A stretch of DNA of 64,000 bases from Chitinophaga sp. CF418 (GCF_900142925.1 NZ_FRCN01000016.1:208630-272629), one strand, 5' to 3'; counted from the stretch's first letter, positions 39,597 through 47,196 are shown. Notes: generated by a model from the letters alone, not told the origin. Program-made: numbers and translations.

Positions 39597-39766
39597 ATCA
39601 GTTTTATAACAGTGGATAAACGAATATCTTTCTGTCCCTTTTCAACCTTGACAATGTGCCTACTGTCCATTTCAGCAAGATGTCCAGGTGCTTCTAAGAT
39701 TAATCCTAGCTCTTTCCTTCTCTGTCGTAGGTTTGCCCCAAATTCTTTTAAGTCTATTTTCTCCAT
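39593..39766 (-). pseudogene. Truncated XRE-family helix-turn-helix protein, 57 aa
   Basis: Minus-strand frame from the ATG at 39766. It reads as an XRE/Cro HTH: FGANLRQRRKELGL, then HLAEMDSRHIVKVEKGQKD (recognition-helix region), then IRLSTVIKLI and stop. The usual Q-E-E-L before HLA is replaced by an LEAP stretch, and the last helix is cut, so the HTH is damaged. It overlaps the stop of the convergent gene. Probably a relic of a regulator carried with the accessory block to its right. Confidence 0.6.
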
Positions 39767-40009
39767 TTAGCAAAGACAAGATCATCTCCGCCTTGCAGCA
39801 TGTATGTCAGACTGGGAGCATAGTTTGAAGACACAACAAGAAGAAGTTATACTGCCATAGAACTGCGAGCCGGATTTTATATCCGGTCTCTTTTTTATCA
39901 TAAACAAAACCAGTAAACGATTTGATTTATATTATTAATAAGTAATATTTGTAGTAAAAAAATATCCACTTTTTGATTCATGTTTTCAACAAACTATTTA
40001 AATTGCATC
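39767..40009. other. Intergenic region, left edge of accessory block
   Basis: Very A/T-rich, especially 39925-39975. No gene was recognised. A near-match to the -7 element (TAATATTTG, one base too long) lies around 39942. No attachment-site repeat was identified by eye. Confidence 0.3.
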
Positions 40010-40032
40010 TCGCAGTATCATTTTAACTGCGA
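40010..40032. promoter_or_regulatory. Inverted repeat before leader ORF
   Basis: TCGCAGT (40010-40016) and ACTGCGA (40026-40032) are separated by 9 bases and end 20 bases before the leader start at 40053. It may be an operator or an RNA hairpin in the leader region. Confidence 0.35.
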
Positions 40033-40052
40033 TAATTTTAAATCAATACAAG

Positions 40053-40205
40053 ATGAAACAAATACATTTGAACAGACACTTGACCTCACTGGTCCCCCTG
40101 CCTGATCTCTCAGGTTTAAACGCAATATATCCTACTTCTACCTCCAGCTTCTCTCTACTAGCCCTACTACCCCTACTACTACTATCTCTACCTGTCCTAC
40201 TATAA
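40053..40205 (+). CDS. Possible leader peptide, 50 aa, with eleven CTA leucine codons
   Basis: ATG at 40053, stop at 40203-40205. The N-terminal part (MKQIHLNRHLTSLVPLPDLS) uses mixed leucine codons, whereas the tail of 18 residues carries eleven leucines, every one CTA. Such a run of a single codon upstream of a gene is what an attenuator leader looks like; the unrelated-looking leader at 43582 shows a similar CTA run and a shared CAGCTT(T)CTCTCT block. The next gene starts 153 bases downstream. It could be a small hydrophobic peptide or a chance frame through a pyrimidine-rich tract. No protein family is recognised. Confidence 0.35.
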   Translation: MKQIHLNRHLTSLVPLPDLSGLNAIYPTSTSSFSLLALLPLLLLSLPVLL

Positions 40206-40358
40206 TTTCCCCAGGACTCAGTTACCCCGTCTTTTCATAGCTTTTTACAACATCTTACTATAAAATAATTCAACGCATGTAAGCATGTGCGCAATAGTCT
40301 TTGCGTATACTTATTTGCCTTGAAGCTGTAATTATTTTTAACAACTAAATCTGATAAC

Positions 40359-41270
40359 ATGCAAATGTTAAATCACCTTGCATTCCTCATCAACGAGGAA
40401 ATTCCAAAACAATTAAGAAAATCGCCCGTTCTCAACCCGAGATTTATCAGCCAGGTAATGTTTGGAAGATTCCCCAAGCTGGAATCTCTGGAGCGGGAGT
40501 TCTTATCATCACTTAGAACTGCAACAAAGGAAGAGACTATCCGTATCGCAGTAAAGTCTTGCCAGTACAGCATTGTACCATTGCTGGACAAATTAATGCG
40601 ATGGCTTCCGGAGGATGAAGTATGTCGAATGGACATCCTTGATCCCGATGATGACGGAAAAAGTTTATTTAAATTTCTTCACAAGCTGCTCTATGATTTG
40701 CATTTGTACCTGGAGAAAAATTTCTACCGGTATATGGACGATGATTACAAGATACCGGCTTACAGCAGGTATTTGTTTCGGGAGTTTATTATGCAAACAT
40801 TGGTGACTGTAAAAAGCTCGCCCCGATTCCGCTCTCTCAACGGCCATCTGCAGCGCATCGTAACTGGTCCGCTGGAACTGTCAGTTTCAACATCAGGTGA
40901 TAATTATCTCACTTACTGTAATCGCGACTATGTTGAAAAGTTGGCAAATCAATTACTTGGATTTGTGAAGAAAGGTAATGATAACGTCTGGCGACTTTAC
41001 AACCGGCTGCAATACATTGATTTCAACAGCATTGATTATGTCAGGTACTTAATGTCCCAATTCAGGGAAGAGTGCACCGCCATCACAAGTAACAAAGAGA
41101 AGTACATATGGCTCATTGAACGGCGAAAGAAGATTGCTCACAAGTTGGTTGAAGATGGAACATCTTTCCAACCTAGCCAAAAATCCCTGAAAGCAGCGCT
41201 GGGAGAATGGTTGAAATGGGAAATATACTACACGAAAAGAATGTTGGAACTCGAAATGGCCAGTAAATAG
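40359..41270 (+). CDS. Hypothetical protein of accessory replication block, 303 aa
   Basis: A helical, soluble protein with no signal peptide. Many aromatic and charged residues are present in the middle (LYDLHLYLEKNFYRYMDDDY), and the end reads EWLKWEIYYTKRMLELEM. A distant likeness to regulatory proteins of Bacteroidota mobile elements (RteC-like) crossed my mind, but I cannot support it. It precedes the DnaD-like gene by 44 bases and is read in the same direction, so it is probably co-transcribed. Upstream sits a leader-like ORF with a CTA run. Confidence 0.55.
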   Translation: MQMLNHLAFLINEEIPKQLRKSPVLNPRFISQVMFGRFPKLESLEREFLSSLRTATKEETIRIAVKSCQYSIVPLLDKLMRWLPEDEVCRMDILDPDDDGKSLFKFLHKLLYDLHLYLEKNFYRYMDDDYKIPAYSRYLFREFIMQTLVTVKSSPRFRSLNGHLQRIVTGPLELSVSTSGDNYLTYCNRDYVEKLANQLLGFVKKGNDNVWRLYNRLQYIDFNSIDYVRYLMSQFREECTAITSNKEKYIWLIERRKKIAHKLVEDGTSFQPSQKSLKAALGEWLKWEIYYTKRMLELEMASK

Positions 41271-41314
41271 AATTGTTAATCACCGTCTACTAAAAACTCA
41301 AATGACCAAAGTAT

Positions 41315-42067
41315 ATGAATAACCAGTATCTCAACATCAATTTCATCCGTCATCTTAACGCATTTTACACACTAGTCCACGAGCACGAGCGACTACGTGC
41401 AAATGATATTAGCCTCTATATGGCACTATTTCAGTTATGGAATCTGGAGCATTTTCCTGAGTCCTTGATCATCAACAGGAGTTTAGTCGTAAAACTTTGC
41501 AAGATAGGCTCGCTCCACACATATACAGAATGCCTGAAGCGGTTGCACAATTTCGGTTTCCTGACGTATGAGCCGTCTGAGAGTCTTTTTTCACGCAGCG
41601 TGATAAAAATGCTACCGCTGGAAAAAAATGAATCATCTAAGCATGTTAAAAATGACACGCATATGGGTGGCAATAAAGACCCCGGTAAGGGTGGCAGTAT
41701 TAACACACAGACGGTGTCAAATTTGACACACTTTAATAATAAACAAATAAACAATTTAATAAACGAGAGTAAAACAGCGCGCCCGCAAAAAGAAAGTAAA
41801 GATAAAATCGAGGTGCCGGAATTAGCGGAAATATGCACCTATTTCCTTGCCGCCGCGCAATCAGAAAAAGAAGCAGCGCTGTTTTATTTTCATTACAAAG
41901 CCATAGGCTGGACCATAAGCGGTACGCCGATCCTTGATTGGACAGCCGCCGCCGAAAAATGGATCAGCCGCATTCCATCATTCAAAAACAATACAATTGC
42001 AAATACAACATCAACAACCGGAGGACTCCGATCAGAAGAAGACAAACGTTACGATGAGCCCTTTTGA
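41315..42067 (+). CDS. DnaD-like / replication-initiation type protein, 250 aa
   Basis: The N-terminal ~100 residues resemble a winged-helix region (NDISLYMALFQLWN, NRSLVVKLCKIGS, TYTECLKRLHNFGFLTY), typical of replication or regulatory proteins carried by Bacteroidota prophages and integrated elements. A low-complexity Asn/Lys linker follows (residues ~105-165). The C-terminus contains a conserved-looking motif (FYFHYKAIGWTISGTPILDW...AAEKWI). The next gene is a DnaC-like ATPase whose start overlaps the end of this one by 14 bases, the usual arrangement of a DnaD/DnaC replication-loader pair. Function inferred from this pairing. Confidence 0.6.
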   Translation: MNNQYLNINFIRHLNAFYTLVHEHERLRANDISLYMALFQLWNLEHFPESLIINRSLVVKLCKIGSLHTYTECLKRLHNFGFLTYEPSESLFSRSVIKMLPLEKNESSKHVKNDTHMGGNKDPGKGGSINTQTVSNLTHFNNKQINNLINESKTARPQKESKDKIEVPELAEICTYFLAAAQSEKEAALFYFHYKAIGWTISGTPILDWTAAAEKWISRIPSFKNNTIANTTSTTGGLRSEEDKRYDEPF

Positions 42068-42671
42068 TTACCACTACATGCTGAAGCAGGTAGAAGAGAA
42101 GGGCAGGGACCTGTATCGTTGTGATTTTGTTATTGATGATATCGACCGGCCCGTTATAACGAAACTGATCGCGTATTTTCTTCGTGATGGAGACGTCGCA
42201 GCAAAGGAGAAACTTGACCTGCATAAAGGCCTGCTTTTAACAGGGCCGGTAGGCTGCGGGAAAACATCGATCATGCGTATCCTGTCAAATTTCAGTTTGC
42301 CTGACCATCGACCGTTTCTTAAATCGTCTCAGGAGATAAGTCTCGAATTTACGGATCTCGGTAGTGACGTGATCCTGAAATACAGCAAAAGGGCATTTAA
42401 TCCTTACAGACGGATGCCACATGTCCACTGCTTCGATGATCTTGGCTTTGAACCCCTCGTTAACTATTGGGGGAATAAGATCAATCTCATGGCTCAGATA
42501 CTCTTCACCAGGTACAATCTGATGCATTCTCATGGGATGATCACACATGCTATAACACGATTAAATGCTGTTGAACTGGGAGCAATTTATGGCGATCACT
42601 TACGTAGCCGCATGCGTGAGATGTTTAACCTGATTGCTTTTCAGCCGGATTCGCGCGACAAAAGAAAGTAG
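42054..42671 (+). CDS. DnaC/IstB-like AAA+ ATPase
   Basis: 205 residues from the ATG at 42054, which lies inside the end of the previous gene. Walker A is GPVGCGKT (residues 64-71), Walker B is HVHCFDDL (D128, D129). Size and motifs match helicase-loader ATPases (DnaC) or the IstB helper of IS21; no IS21 transposase is present, and the pairing with a DnaD-like protein favours a helicase loader of an integrated element or prophage. It should load a replicative helicase onto element DNA. A hairpin follows the gene. Confidence 0.75.
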   Translation: MSPFDYHYMLKQVEEKGRDLYRCDFVIDDIDRPVITKLIAYFLRDGDVAAKEKLDLHKGLLLTGPVGCGKTSIMRILSNFSLPDHRPFLKSSQEISLEFTDLGSDVILKYSKRAFNPYRRMPHVHCFDDLGFEPLVNYWGNKINLMAQILFTRYNLMHSHGMITHAITRLNAVELGAIYGDHLRSRMREMFNLIAFQPDSRDKRK

Positions 42672-42700
42672 TCGTAGTTAAGGATAACTACAGAAAAAAC

Positions 42701-42722
42701 GGCCGGGTATTCTTGCCTGGCC
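42701..42722. terminator. Hairpin after the ATPase gene
   Basis: GGCCGGG and CCTGGCC pair around an 8-base loop, 30 bases after the stop. A run of A precedes it on the plus strand and no T tract follows, so it is a weak terminator in the plus direction. Confidence 0.4.
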
Positions 42723-42833
42723 TTCATCCCATCGAATTTCTGCGTTTCAAAAGCTATCTCCGTTCCTTAATAGACTAACAATAAAATACGTAAAACCCGC
42801 AATCCTGATTTGCGTAGCTTTAAACAAAAAACT

Positions 42834-43124
42834 ATGGCAAGAACAAAGAATCCATTATTTAACGGCGTAAAAATAGGCCGTGGTAAAATAGCTCCGGGCT
42901 TTATACTGAAAAAGCGTAGAGGAAAGGCATTTATCAGCAAATGTCCCGATATGAGCAATGTCGTTCCTTCCGATTTGCAGCTTGTATATAAAAATCGATT
43001 CGGATGTGCTGTGGAATATGCAAAGAGCATTATCAGCGATCCTTTTAGGAAAGCTACATATAAGGTAAGGCGTGGCAGTACAGTATATCATTCTGCCATT
43101 AAAGACTATCTTGAAAATAATTGA
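42834..43124 (+). CDS. Small paralogue A of the accessory block, 96 aa
   Basis: The start is the ATG at 42834 (MARTKNPLFNG). It is basic, with no signal peptide. It shares with the 186-aa protein at 44297 a short pattern: small N-terminal beta part with KKRRGKAF-type basic stretch, then F-x-x-A-x-x-YA...DP-x-x-K-x-x-Y ... Y-x-x-A-x-x-D. I think the two belong to one family. It lacks the extra C-terminal beta domain of the longer copy. The family resembles DUF6266-type Bacteroidota proteins in outline only; function is unknown. It lies between the replication pair and the long hairpin. Confidence 0.55.
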   Translation: MARTKNPLFNGVKIGRGKIAPGFILKKRRGKAFISKCPDMSNVVPSDLQLVYKNRFGCAVEYAKSIISDPFRKATYKVRRGSTVYHSAIKDYLENN

Positions 43125-43359
43125 GGATGCCTTTTGCTGGCAAATCCATCGCACCATGAAGGTGCCATTATAGACCTGTGCTTGTCAATAACCATTATCT
43201 CCCCCAATTTTACTAGCGTACTTTCCCGAATAAACTATGTCACTTTAGTCCCAATATCAGTATATCCGTTCATGCATACTTAAATTCAGAGAGGTATTCC
43301 TTTTTTCTTTATCGTGTATGTTTATATTCCGGAGAATAATCAGGATGTATCCGGTATGT

Positions 43360-43465
43360 ATTCGTTACAGACGGCTTTGAGATGGCTTTATCTTACGTTC
43401 ATCTTACGTTCAAAGACGTAAGATGAACGTAAGATAAAGCCATCTCAAAGCCGTCTGTAGCGAAT
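43360..43465. repeat. 106-bp near-perfect palindrome (50-bp arms, 6-base loop)
   Basis: Left arm 43360-43409 pairs with right arm 43416-43465 with a single mismatch, around loop TCAAAG. Each arm also contains a tandem 11-base repeat (ATCTTACGTTC twice in the left arm). There is no T tract and the arms are not GC-rich, so this is not a simple terminator. It lies in a 457-base gap between paralogue A and the LytTR locus. Another inverted repeat (AATAACTAT / ATAGTTATT, about 43468-43517) follows at once. Possible roles are a replication or processing site, a MITE-like element, or a stable RNA hairpin. Confidence 0.85.
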
Positions 43466-43581
43466 CTAATAACTATGAAAATTTAAGTTTCAATTTGATC
43501 TCTAATAGTTATTTTTCAGTAAATTACAGGGATAATGTTGATCCTGTTCCTTGAACAAATTTTCATTTTAAAAGAAGCAAC

Positions 43582-43812
43582 ATGAAAGCTATTTCAATTA
43601 ACCTGAGTGCTAACAAATCCATTCTCCGTAACACCATTACTGGTCAGTCTAAGCCCTTGCTACTACTGCATCTACTACTATACTCCCTACGCAGCTTCCA
43701 CAGCTTTCTCTCTCTCTGTCTTAATCACGAATTGTTAACTACTATTCCGAAATCATATGAACAACCGTATGCTCATGCCCACCAAGGGCGGCATTCGAAA
43801 GATGATCAATAG
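43582..43812 (+). CDS. Possible leader ORF with CTA-rich segment, 76 aa
   Basis: ATG at 43582 is preceded by AAAAGAAGCAAC, a purine-rich stretch that could act as a ribosome-binding site. The first ~26 residues (MKAISINLSANKSILRNTI) are ordinary; then comes a leucine-rich part with six CTA codons among seven consecutive leucines (CTA CTA CTG CAT CTA CTA CTA). It overlaps the LytTR start by 56 bases in another frame. Like the leader at 40053 it may control the downstream gene by ribosome pausing. It could also be a chance ORF. Confidence 0.3.
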   Translation: MKAISINLSANKSILRNTITGQSKPLLLLHLLLYSLRSFHSFLSLCLNHELLTTIPKSYEQPYAHAHQGRHSKDDQ

Positions 43813-44083
43813 CAATCAGATCATCTATATCAAAGTACATCTTACGAATAGCATTATTAAGTTTTCTGATGGCCATTCCCTGGTAATGCAGCTTAGCCTG
43901 AAACAATTTGAAGCACGCCTCCCACCTGAATTATTTTGCCGCACTCATAGGAATTATATCGTTTGTCTTGATCACGTTATAAGCGTGGCGGAAAGTCATA
44001 TTGCCGTCACAGCTGAAAAAGAGGGAATTCCACTCAGCGAGAACTACAAAAAGAATTTTTACAGTCATTTCATTGTGATTTAA
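43757..44083 (+). CDS. Stand-alone LytTR DNA-binding regulator
   Basis: 108 residues, almost only a LytTR domain: MLMPTKGGIRKM, IIYIKVHLTNSIIKFSDG, LKQFEARLPPELFCRTHRNYIV, then IPLSENYKKNF. It has no receiver or membrane domain, so it is a one-domain regulator of a type common in Bacteroidota. The first Met at 43757 is followed by two more (43769 and 43775) that could be used. It probably controls its own block, for instance the 186-aa gene downstream. Short inverted repeats with a GCTCTTATGAG core lie just after its stop. Confidence 0.75.
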   Translation: MNNRMLMPTKGGIRKMINSNQIIYIKVHLTNSIIKFSDGHSLVMQLSLKQFEARLPPELFCRTHRNYIVCLDHVISVAESHIAVTAEKEGIPLSENYKKNFYSHFIVI

Positions 44084-44211
44084 AGACAGCTCTTATGAGG
44101 CGATTTTCGGCTCTTATGAGCCAATTTCCCGTCCTCGTATAGTTTTTTTTGAGCTCCTTTAAATTCCTTCCTAACGTTGTGTTATCAATCACAGCCAAAG
44201 GGGCTGCACCC

Positions 44212-44239
44212 GCAACAGGAGAGAGGTGCCTCCTGTTGC
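44212..44239. repeat. Hairpin in the 5' region of paralogue B
   Basis: GCAACAGGAG and CTCCTGTTGC pair perfectly around an 8-base loop, 57 bases before the start codon at 44297. It could terminate the LytTR transcript or control the downstream gene. Confidence 0.6.
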
Positions 44240-44296
44240 ACCCGGCGGTAGTGATTGTAACAAACCTTTATTTTAAAAATCTTAAAACTTTTAAAT

Positions 44297-44857
44297 ATGG
44301 CTTTTATAAAACAAAATAAAATGATGGAAGGAACGTCCGGTACTATTGGAAACGTAACCTTCAGCGTAAGAAAGGATAAAACAGTTTCCGGTCCCAGACG
44401 TGGCCCCAGCACGAAGCCGCCGACAGAAAATCAGGTAGCGGTTCAACTGAAATTCGAACGTTCTTTGGCGTATGCTCAGGAAGCAATGTCTGATCCTGTA
44501 AAGAAGTTGTTGTATGAAAAAGCAGCAACAGGTGGGCAAACAGCCTATAATGCTGCCTTCCGGGATGCAGCCAGGCCGCCCAGGATCCTGGAAATTGATA
44601 CAAAAAAGTATCAGGGGCTCGTGGGTAATGTGATCAGAATCCTGGTGAAAGACGTTGTCCGTGTCGAATCTGTAAAGGTGACGATCCTGTCTGCGGCAGG
44701 TGCGGAGCTGGAACAGGGAGATGCTGTTCCGGGTACAGGTAACTTCTGGAACTATACGGTCACTGCGGCAAATGCGGCGTTACCAGGTACCCGTGTGGTC
44801 GCTACGGCAATGGACTTGCCTGGTAATACAACCGAGAAGACATCCACGATTTCCTAA
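44297..44857 (+). CDS. Paralogue B, 186 aa, with extra C-terminal Ig-like domain
   Basis: The N-terminal ~95 residues (GTIGNVTFSVRKDKTVSG, then YAQEAMSDPVKKLLY ... YNAAFRDA) match paralogue A at 42834. Residues ~98-186 add a beta-sandwich-like domain (GNVIRILVKDVVRVESVKVT ... GTRVVATAMDLPGNT). No signal peptide is seen. The gene follows the LytTR regulator and ends in a strong terminator. The function is unknown; two size classes of one family in the same block, beside replication genes, suggest an element-encoded structural or phage-like protein. Confidence 0.6.
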   Translation: MAFIKQNKMMEGTSGTIGNVTFSVRKDKTVSGPRRGPSTKPPTENQVAVQLKFERSLAYAQEAMSDPVKKLLYEKAATGGQTAYNAAFRDAARPPRILEIDTKKYQGLVGNVIRILVKDVVRVESVKVTILSAAGAELEQGDAVPGTGNFWNYTVTAANAALPGTRVVATAMDLPGNTTEKTSTIS

Positions 44858-44868
44858 AAGTGTAAACC

Positions 44869-44901
44869 AGCGTCCCGGTATTTAACCGGGGCGCTTTTTT
44901 T
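44869..44901 (+). terminator. Strong Rho-independent terminator
   Basis: AGCG-CCCGGT and ACCGGG-CGCT arms around ATTTA, followed by a run of seven T. It starts 12 bases after the stop of the 186-aa gene and closes the accessory block. Confidence 0.85.
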
Positions 44902-45030
44902 ACATTAGAACTTACGTACTATGAAAATTTTGAGCGTTTATCCATATCACCATCAGAAGGTGTTAATTATCAAGTGTGTAAACACGCGACACCCACCGGA
45001 GCTGAAATGCAGCAGCCTTCACCCAGGTTT

Positions 45031-45891
45031 TCAATGGCGCGCCATTTTTCCCAGCAATTCCGGCAAATAATCCTTTAGATCCAATGGTTTCCTATCTAAC
45101 AGCATTTCCAGGCAATCATCTGTTATATCTGTTTCCCCTTTTAAAATGGCGTCAGCTCCACTTACGATTAAATTGATCAGGGCGAGGGGGATACCAGATT
45201 GTTGCATGCCTTGTCTCATAGTTTCCAAAGAAATGGGAATGTATACAATCGGTTTGTCTGTAATGCTACTTAACAACCCTGCTATTTCGCTGAATGTATA
45301 AGAAGTGCGGGATGCGATTTCATAAGTCTTATTTTTGTGCATGGCCGGATTAGCCATTACGTTTGCCAAAGCCTCGGCAATATTCTTTCTTGCAACAAAG
45401 TTGACTTTTGCATTACCTGCCGGATAATACCAGGTACCGGTTTGAAGTGCATCCCCCATTAACATGGGGATTATTTCCCCGTAGAATGCATTCCTGAATA
45501 TCGTATATGGAATTCCTGTTTGCTTTAACAGCTCTTCTGTATGAAAATGATCAATCGCCGGTTCAAAGGTAGAGGTTTCAGAAGCGTTCAGCATACTTGT
45601 ATAAACAATATGTTTGACGTCATTTTCTTTTGCTGCCCGAAGTACATTTGCATGTTGTTGCAATCTGTTTTCGGTAGCATTTGTAGAGATAAACAATAAA
45701 GTATCCACTCCTTTAAAGGCATGTACGAGTGTAGGGAAGTCATTATAATCTCCCATCCGAACATCAATGTCGTTCCAATTTAGAGATGCGTCTCTTGCCA
45801 TTACTGCAATAGGTGATGTAATATTTTTCGTCATTAAATATTCCATAGTATACCGGCCTAAATGACCAGTTGCGCCTGTTAGTAAGATCAT
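45031..45891 (-). CDS. qorB: NmrA-like NAD(P)H-binding reductase (quinone oxidoreductase type 2)
   Basis: 286 residues with the NAD(P)-binding motif GATGHLG (6-12) and the overall texture of the NmrA/QOR2 atypical short-chain dehydrogenases (YTSMLNASE, LLKQTGIPYTIFRN). It resembles E. coli QorB (YtfG), which reduces quinones with NADPH in the cytoplasm. The gene is divergent from an HxlR regulator gene, the same partnership seen for qorB and ytfH in E. coli. It probably detoxifies quinones or other electrophiles under control of that regulator. The name is by analogy. Confidence 0.75.
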   Translation of the reverse strand: MILLTGATGHLGRYTMEYLMTKNITSPIAVMARDASLNWNDIDVRMGDYNDFPTLVHAFKGVDTLLFISTNATENRLQQHANVLRAAKENDVKHIVYTSMLNASETSTFEPAIDHFHTEELLKQTGIPYTIFRNAFYGEIIPMLMGDALQTGTWYYPAGNAKVNFVARKNIAEALANVMANPAMHKNKTYEIASRTSYTFSEIAGLLSSITDKPIVYIPISLETMRQGMQQSGIPLALINLIVSGADAILKGETDITDDCLEMLLDRKPLDLKDYLPELLGKMARH

Positions 45892-45917
45892 AGTAGTTTC
45901 TTATTATTCATTTGAGT

Positions 45918-45948
45918 GAAATGTACCAACTTATATGTTACTTTGGTA
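45918..45948. promoter_or_regulatory. Divergent promoter/operator region of the qorB-like and HxlR genes
   Basis: TACCAA (45924-45929) and TTGGTA (45943-45948) form an inverted repeat. On the minus strand TACATTTC (plus 45918-45925) is a 7/8 match to TAnnTTTG at the right distance for the qorB-like gene; on the plus strand TTACTTTG overlaps the right half-site for the HxlR gene. A bound HxlR dimer would cover both promoters. Confidence 0.45.
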
Positions 45949-46009
45949 TGTTAAAAGTAAGATGGATCGGATTTAGAACCAATAAGGCACAAGTGTATAA
46001 CTTACTTAC

Positions 46010-46411
46010 ATGAATGTTACTAATGCTAAAAATCAATTGAATAAAATGGAAAAAGGTTTAGAAAAATATATGGATCACGTAGATTGTCCCATTAGACAAA
46101 TACTGGATCGCTTCGGAGATAAATGGTCAATTCTTGTTTTATGTCTGTTAAGTCACAGGGGAACGCTTCGTTTTAATCAGATCAGCAGTCATATCAGTGA
46201 TATATCTCAGAGAATGCTGACACTTACCCTCCGCTCATTGGAAACAGACGGGCTTGTATGCAGGGAAATATTTCCTGAAGTGCCGCCCCGTGTCGAATAT
46301 AGATTAACACCGCTAGGGAATAGCCTGGTTCCGTATATTGAAAAATTAGCTGAATGGGCAGCGCACAACATGCCTGAAATTATGAAGAATAGGGAGACGC
46401 GTAAATTATAA
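46010..46411 (+). CDS. HxlR-family (DUF24) transcriptional regulator
   Basis: 133 residues. The winged HTH shows the family signature CPIRQILDRFGDKWSILVL, FNQISSHISDISQRMLTLTL and a wing with PPRVEYRLTPLG. Cys26 is the conserved N-terminal cysteine that in relatives such as YodB and QorR senses quinones, diamide or electrophiles by oxidation. The gene is divergent from the qorB-like reductase and probably represses it and itself. The start at 46010 gives 12 extra residues compared with the alternative ATG at 46046. Confidence 0.85.
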   Translation: MNVTNAKNQLNKMEKGLEKYMDHVDCPIRQILDRFGDKWSILVLCLLSHRGTLRFNQISSHISDISQRMLTLTLRSLETDGLVCREIFPEVPPRVEYRLTPLGNSLVPYIEKLAEWAAHNMPEIMKNRETRKL

Positions 46412-46592
46412 GTGTAAGCCGGGAGGTTAGCAGCCAACATGTGCATTTACAAATGGTGGAAGGTACAGATTGAGGTTGTTTTGGAAATAATTATTTGTAT
46501 GAGACTTCCAAATATTCGATATTCCAGCTGCAAATGCATGGTCATGAGAAAATAAATACACTAAGCCCAAAGCTACGCGGCCATTATGCCTG

Positions 46593-47186
46593 CTATGGTA
46601 TAAGCATATTCATCAGGATCTCCACCTGAGGCATTGTAAACTTATTTCCAAAGGTCATTCTGAATGCCGCTAACCCTTGTGTAGCTGCAACCAACATGAC
46701 AGCGAGTTGTAATGGGTCGCCTTTTAGAAATACGCCTTCATGCTGTCCTGCTTTGATAATACTGGTGAGCAATTCCATGGATTTCAACTTGCGATTATTC
46801 AGAACGTCATTTTGAGAAGTATCCTTTGTCTCGAATTGTTGACCAATGATGATGAAGTAGCATATTTCAGGATGCTTTTGAACACCAGTCAAAAAGCCCT
46901 GGATGAAACCTTCAACTTTTTCTTTTGCGCCTATCCGCTGTTTTTTCAGGGAGTTTAACAGGGCAATCGACATATCCATAGCCTCGTTAGCTAATGCCAG
47001 ATAAAGCTCATCTTTGGATGAATAATAGTGATACATTAAACCCAGGCTGATCTGCGCTTTTTCCGCTATTTCTTTGATATTAGTTCCAGCTAGCCCCTTT
47101 CGCGCAAAGAGCTCGAGTCCGGCTGTCTTTATTTTCCTGACGGCTTCCTGCCGCATTTCTTCAAACTGCTCTTTCGCCTTAGGCAT
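46593..47186 (-). CDS. TetR/AcrR-family repressor
   Basis: 197 residues from the ATG at 47186 (MPKAKEQFEEM); the frame reaches TTG 47213, but that codon lies inside the operator palindrome. The N-terminal HTH is clear: IKTAGLELFARKGLAGTNI, KEIAEKAQISLGLMYHYYSS, KDELYLAL. The C-terminal helices form the ligand pocket. Divergent from the alpha/beta hydrolase gene, with one identical palindrome before each gene, so it should repress both and be released by a small molecule, perhaps the hydrolase substrate. Confidence 0.85.
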   Translation of the reverse strand: MPKAKEQFEEMRQEAVRKIKTAGLELFARKGLAGTNIKEIAEKAQISLGLMYHYYSSKDELYLALANEAMDMSIALLNSLKKQRIGAKEKVEGFIQGFLTGVQKHPEICYFIIIGQQFETKDTSQNDVLNNRKLKSMELLTSIIKAGQHEGVFLKGDPLQLAVMLVAATQGLAAFRMTFGNKFTMPQVEILMNMLIP

Positions 47187-47196
47187 TCGATGTATA

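Noticed and set aside
40053..40205. RiPP (lanthipeptide-like) precursor
   Set aside because: No Cys in the tail and no modification enzyme nearby; the CTA run fits a leader better.
42054..42671. IS21 helper protein IstB
   Set aside because: No IstA transposase or terminal repeats nearby; the partner is DnaD-like.
43360..43465. Simple Rho-independent terminator
   Set aside because: Arms of 50 bases without T tract and no gene end immediately before it.
44921..45073. 50-codon plus-strand ORF starting MKILSVY
   Set aside because: It runs into the 3' end of the qorB-like gene on the opposite strand and shows no conservation features.
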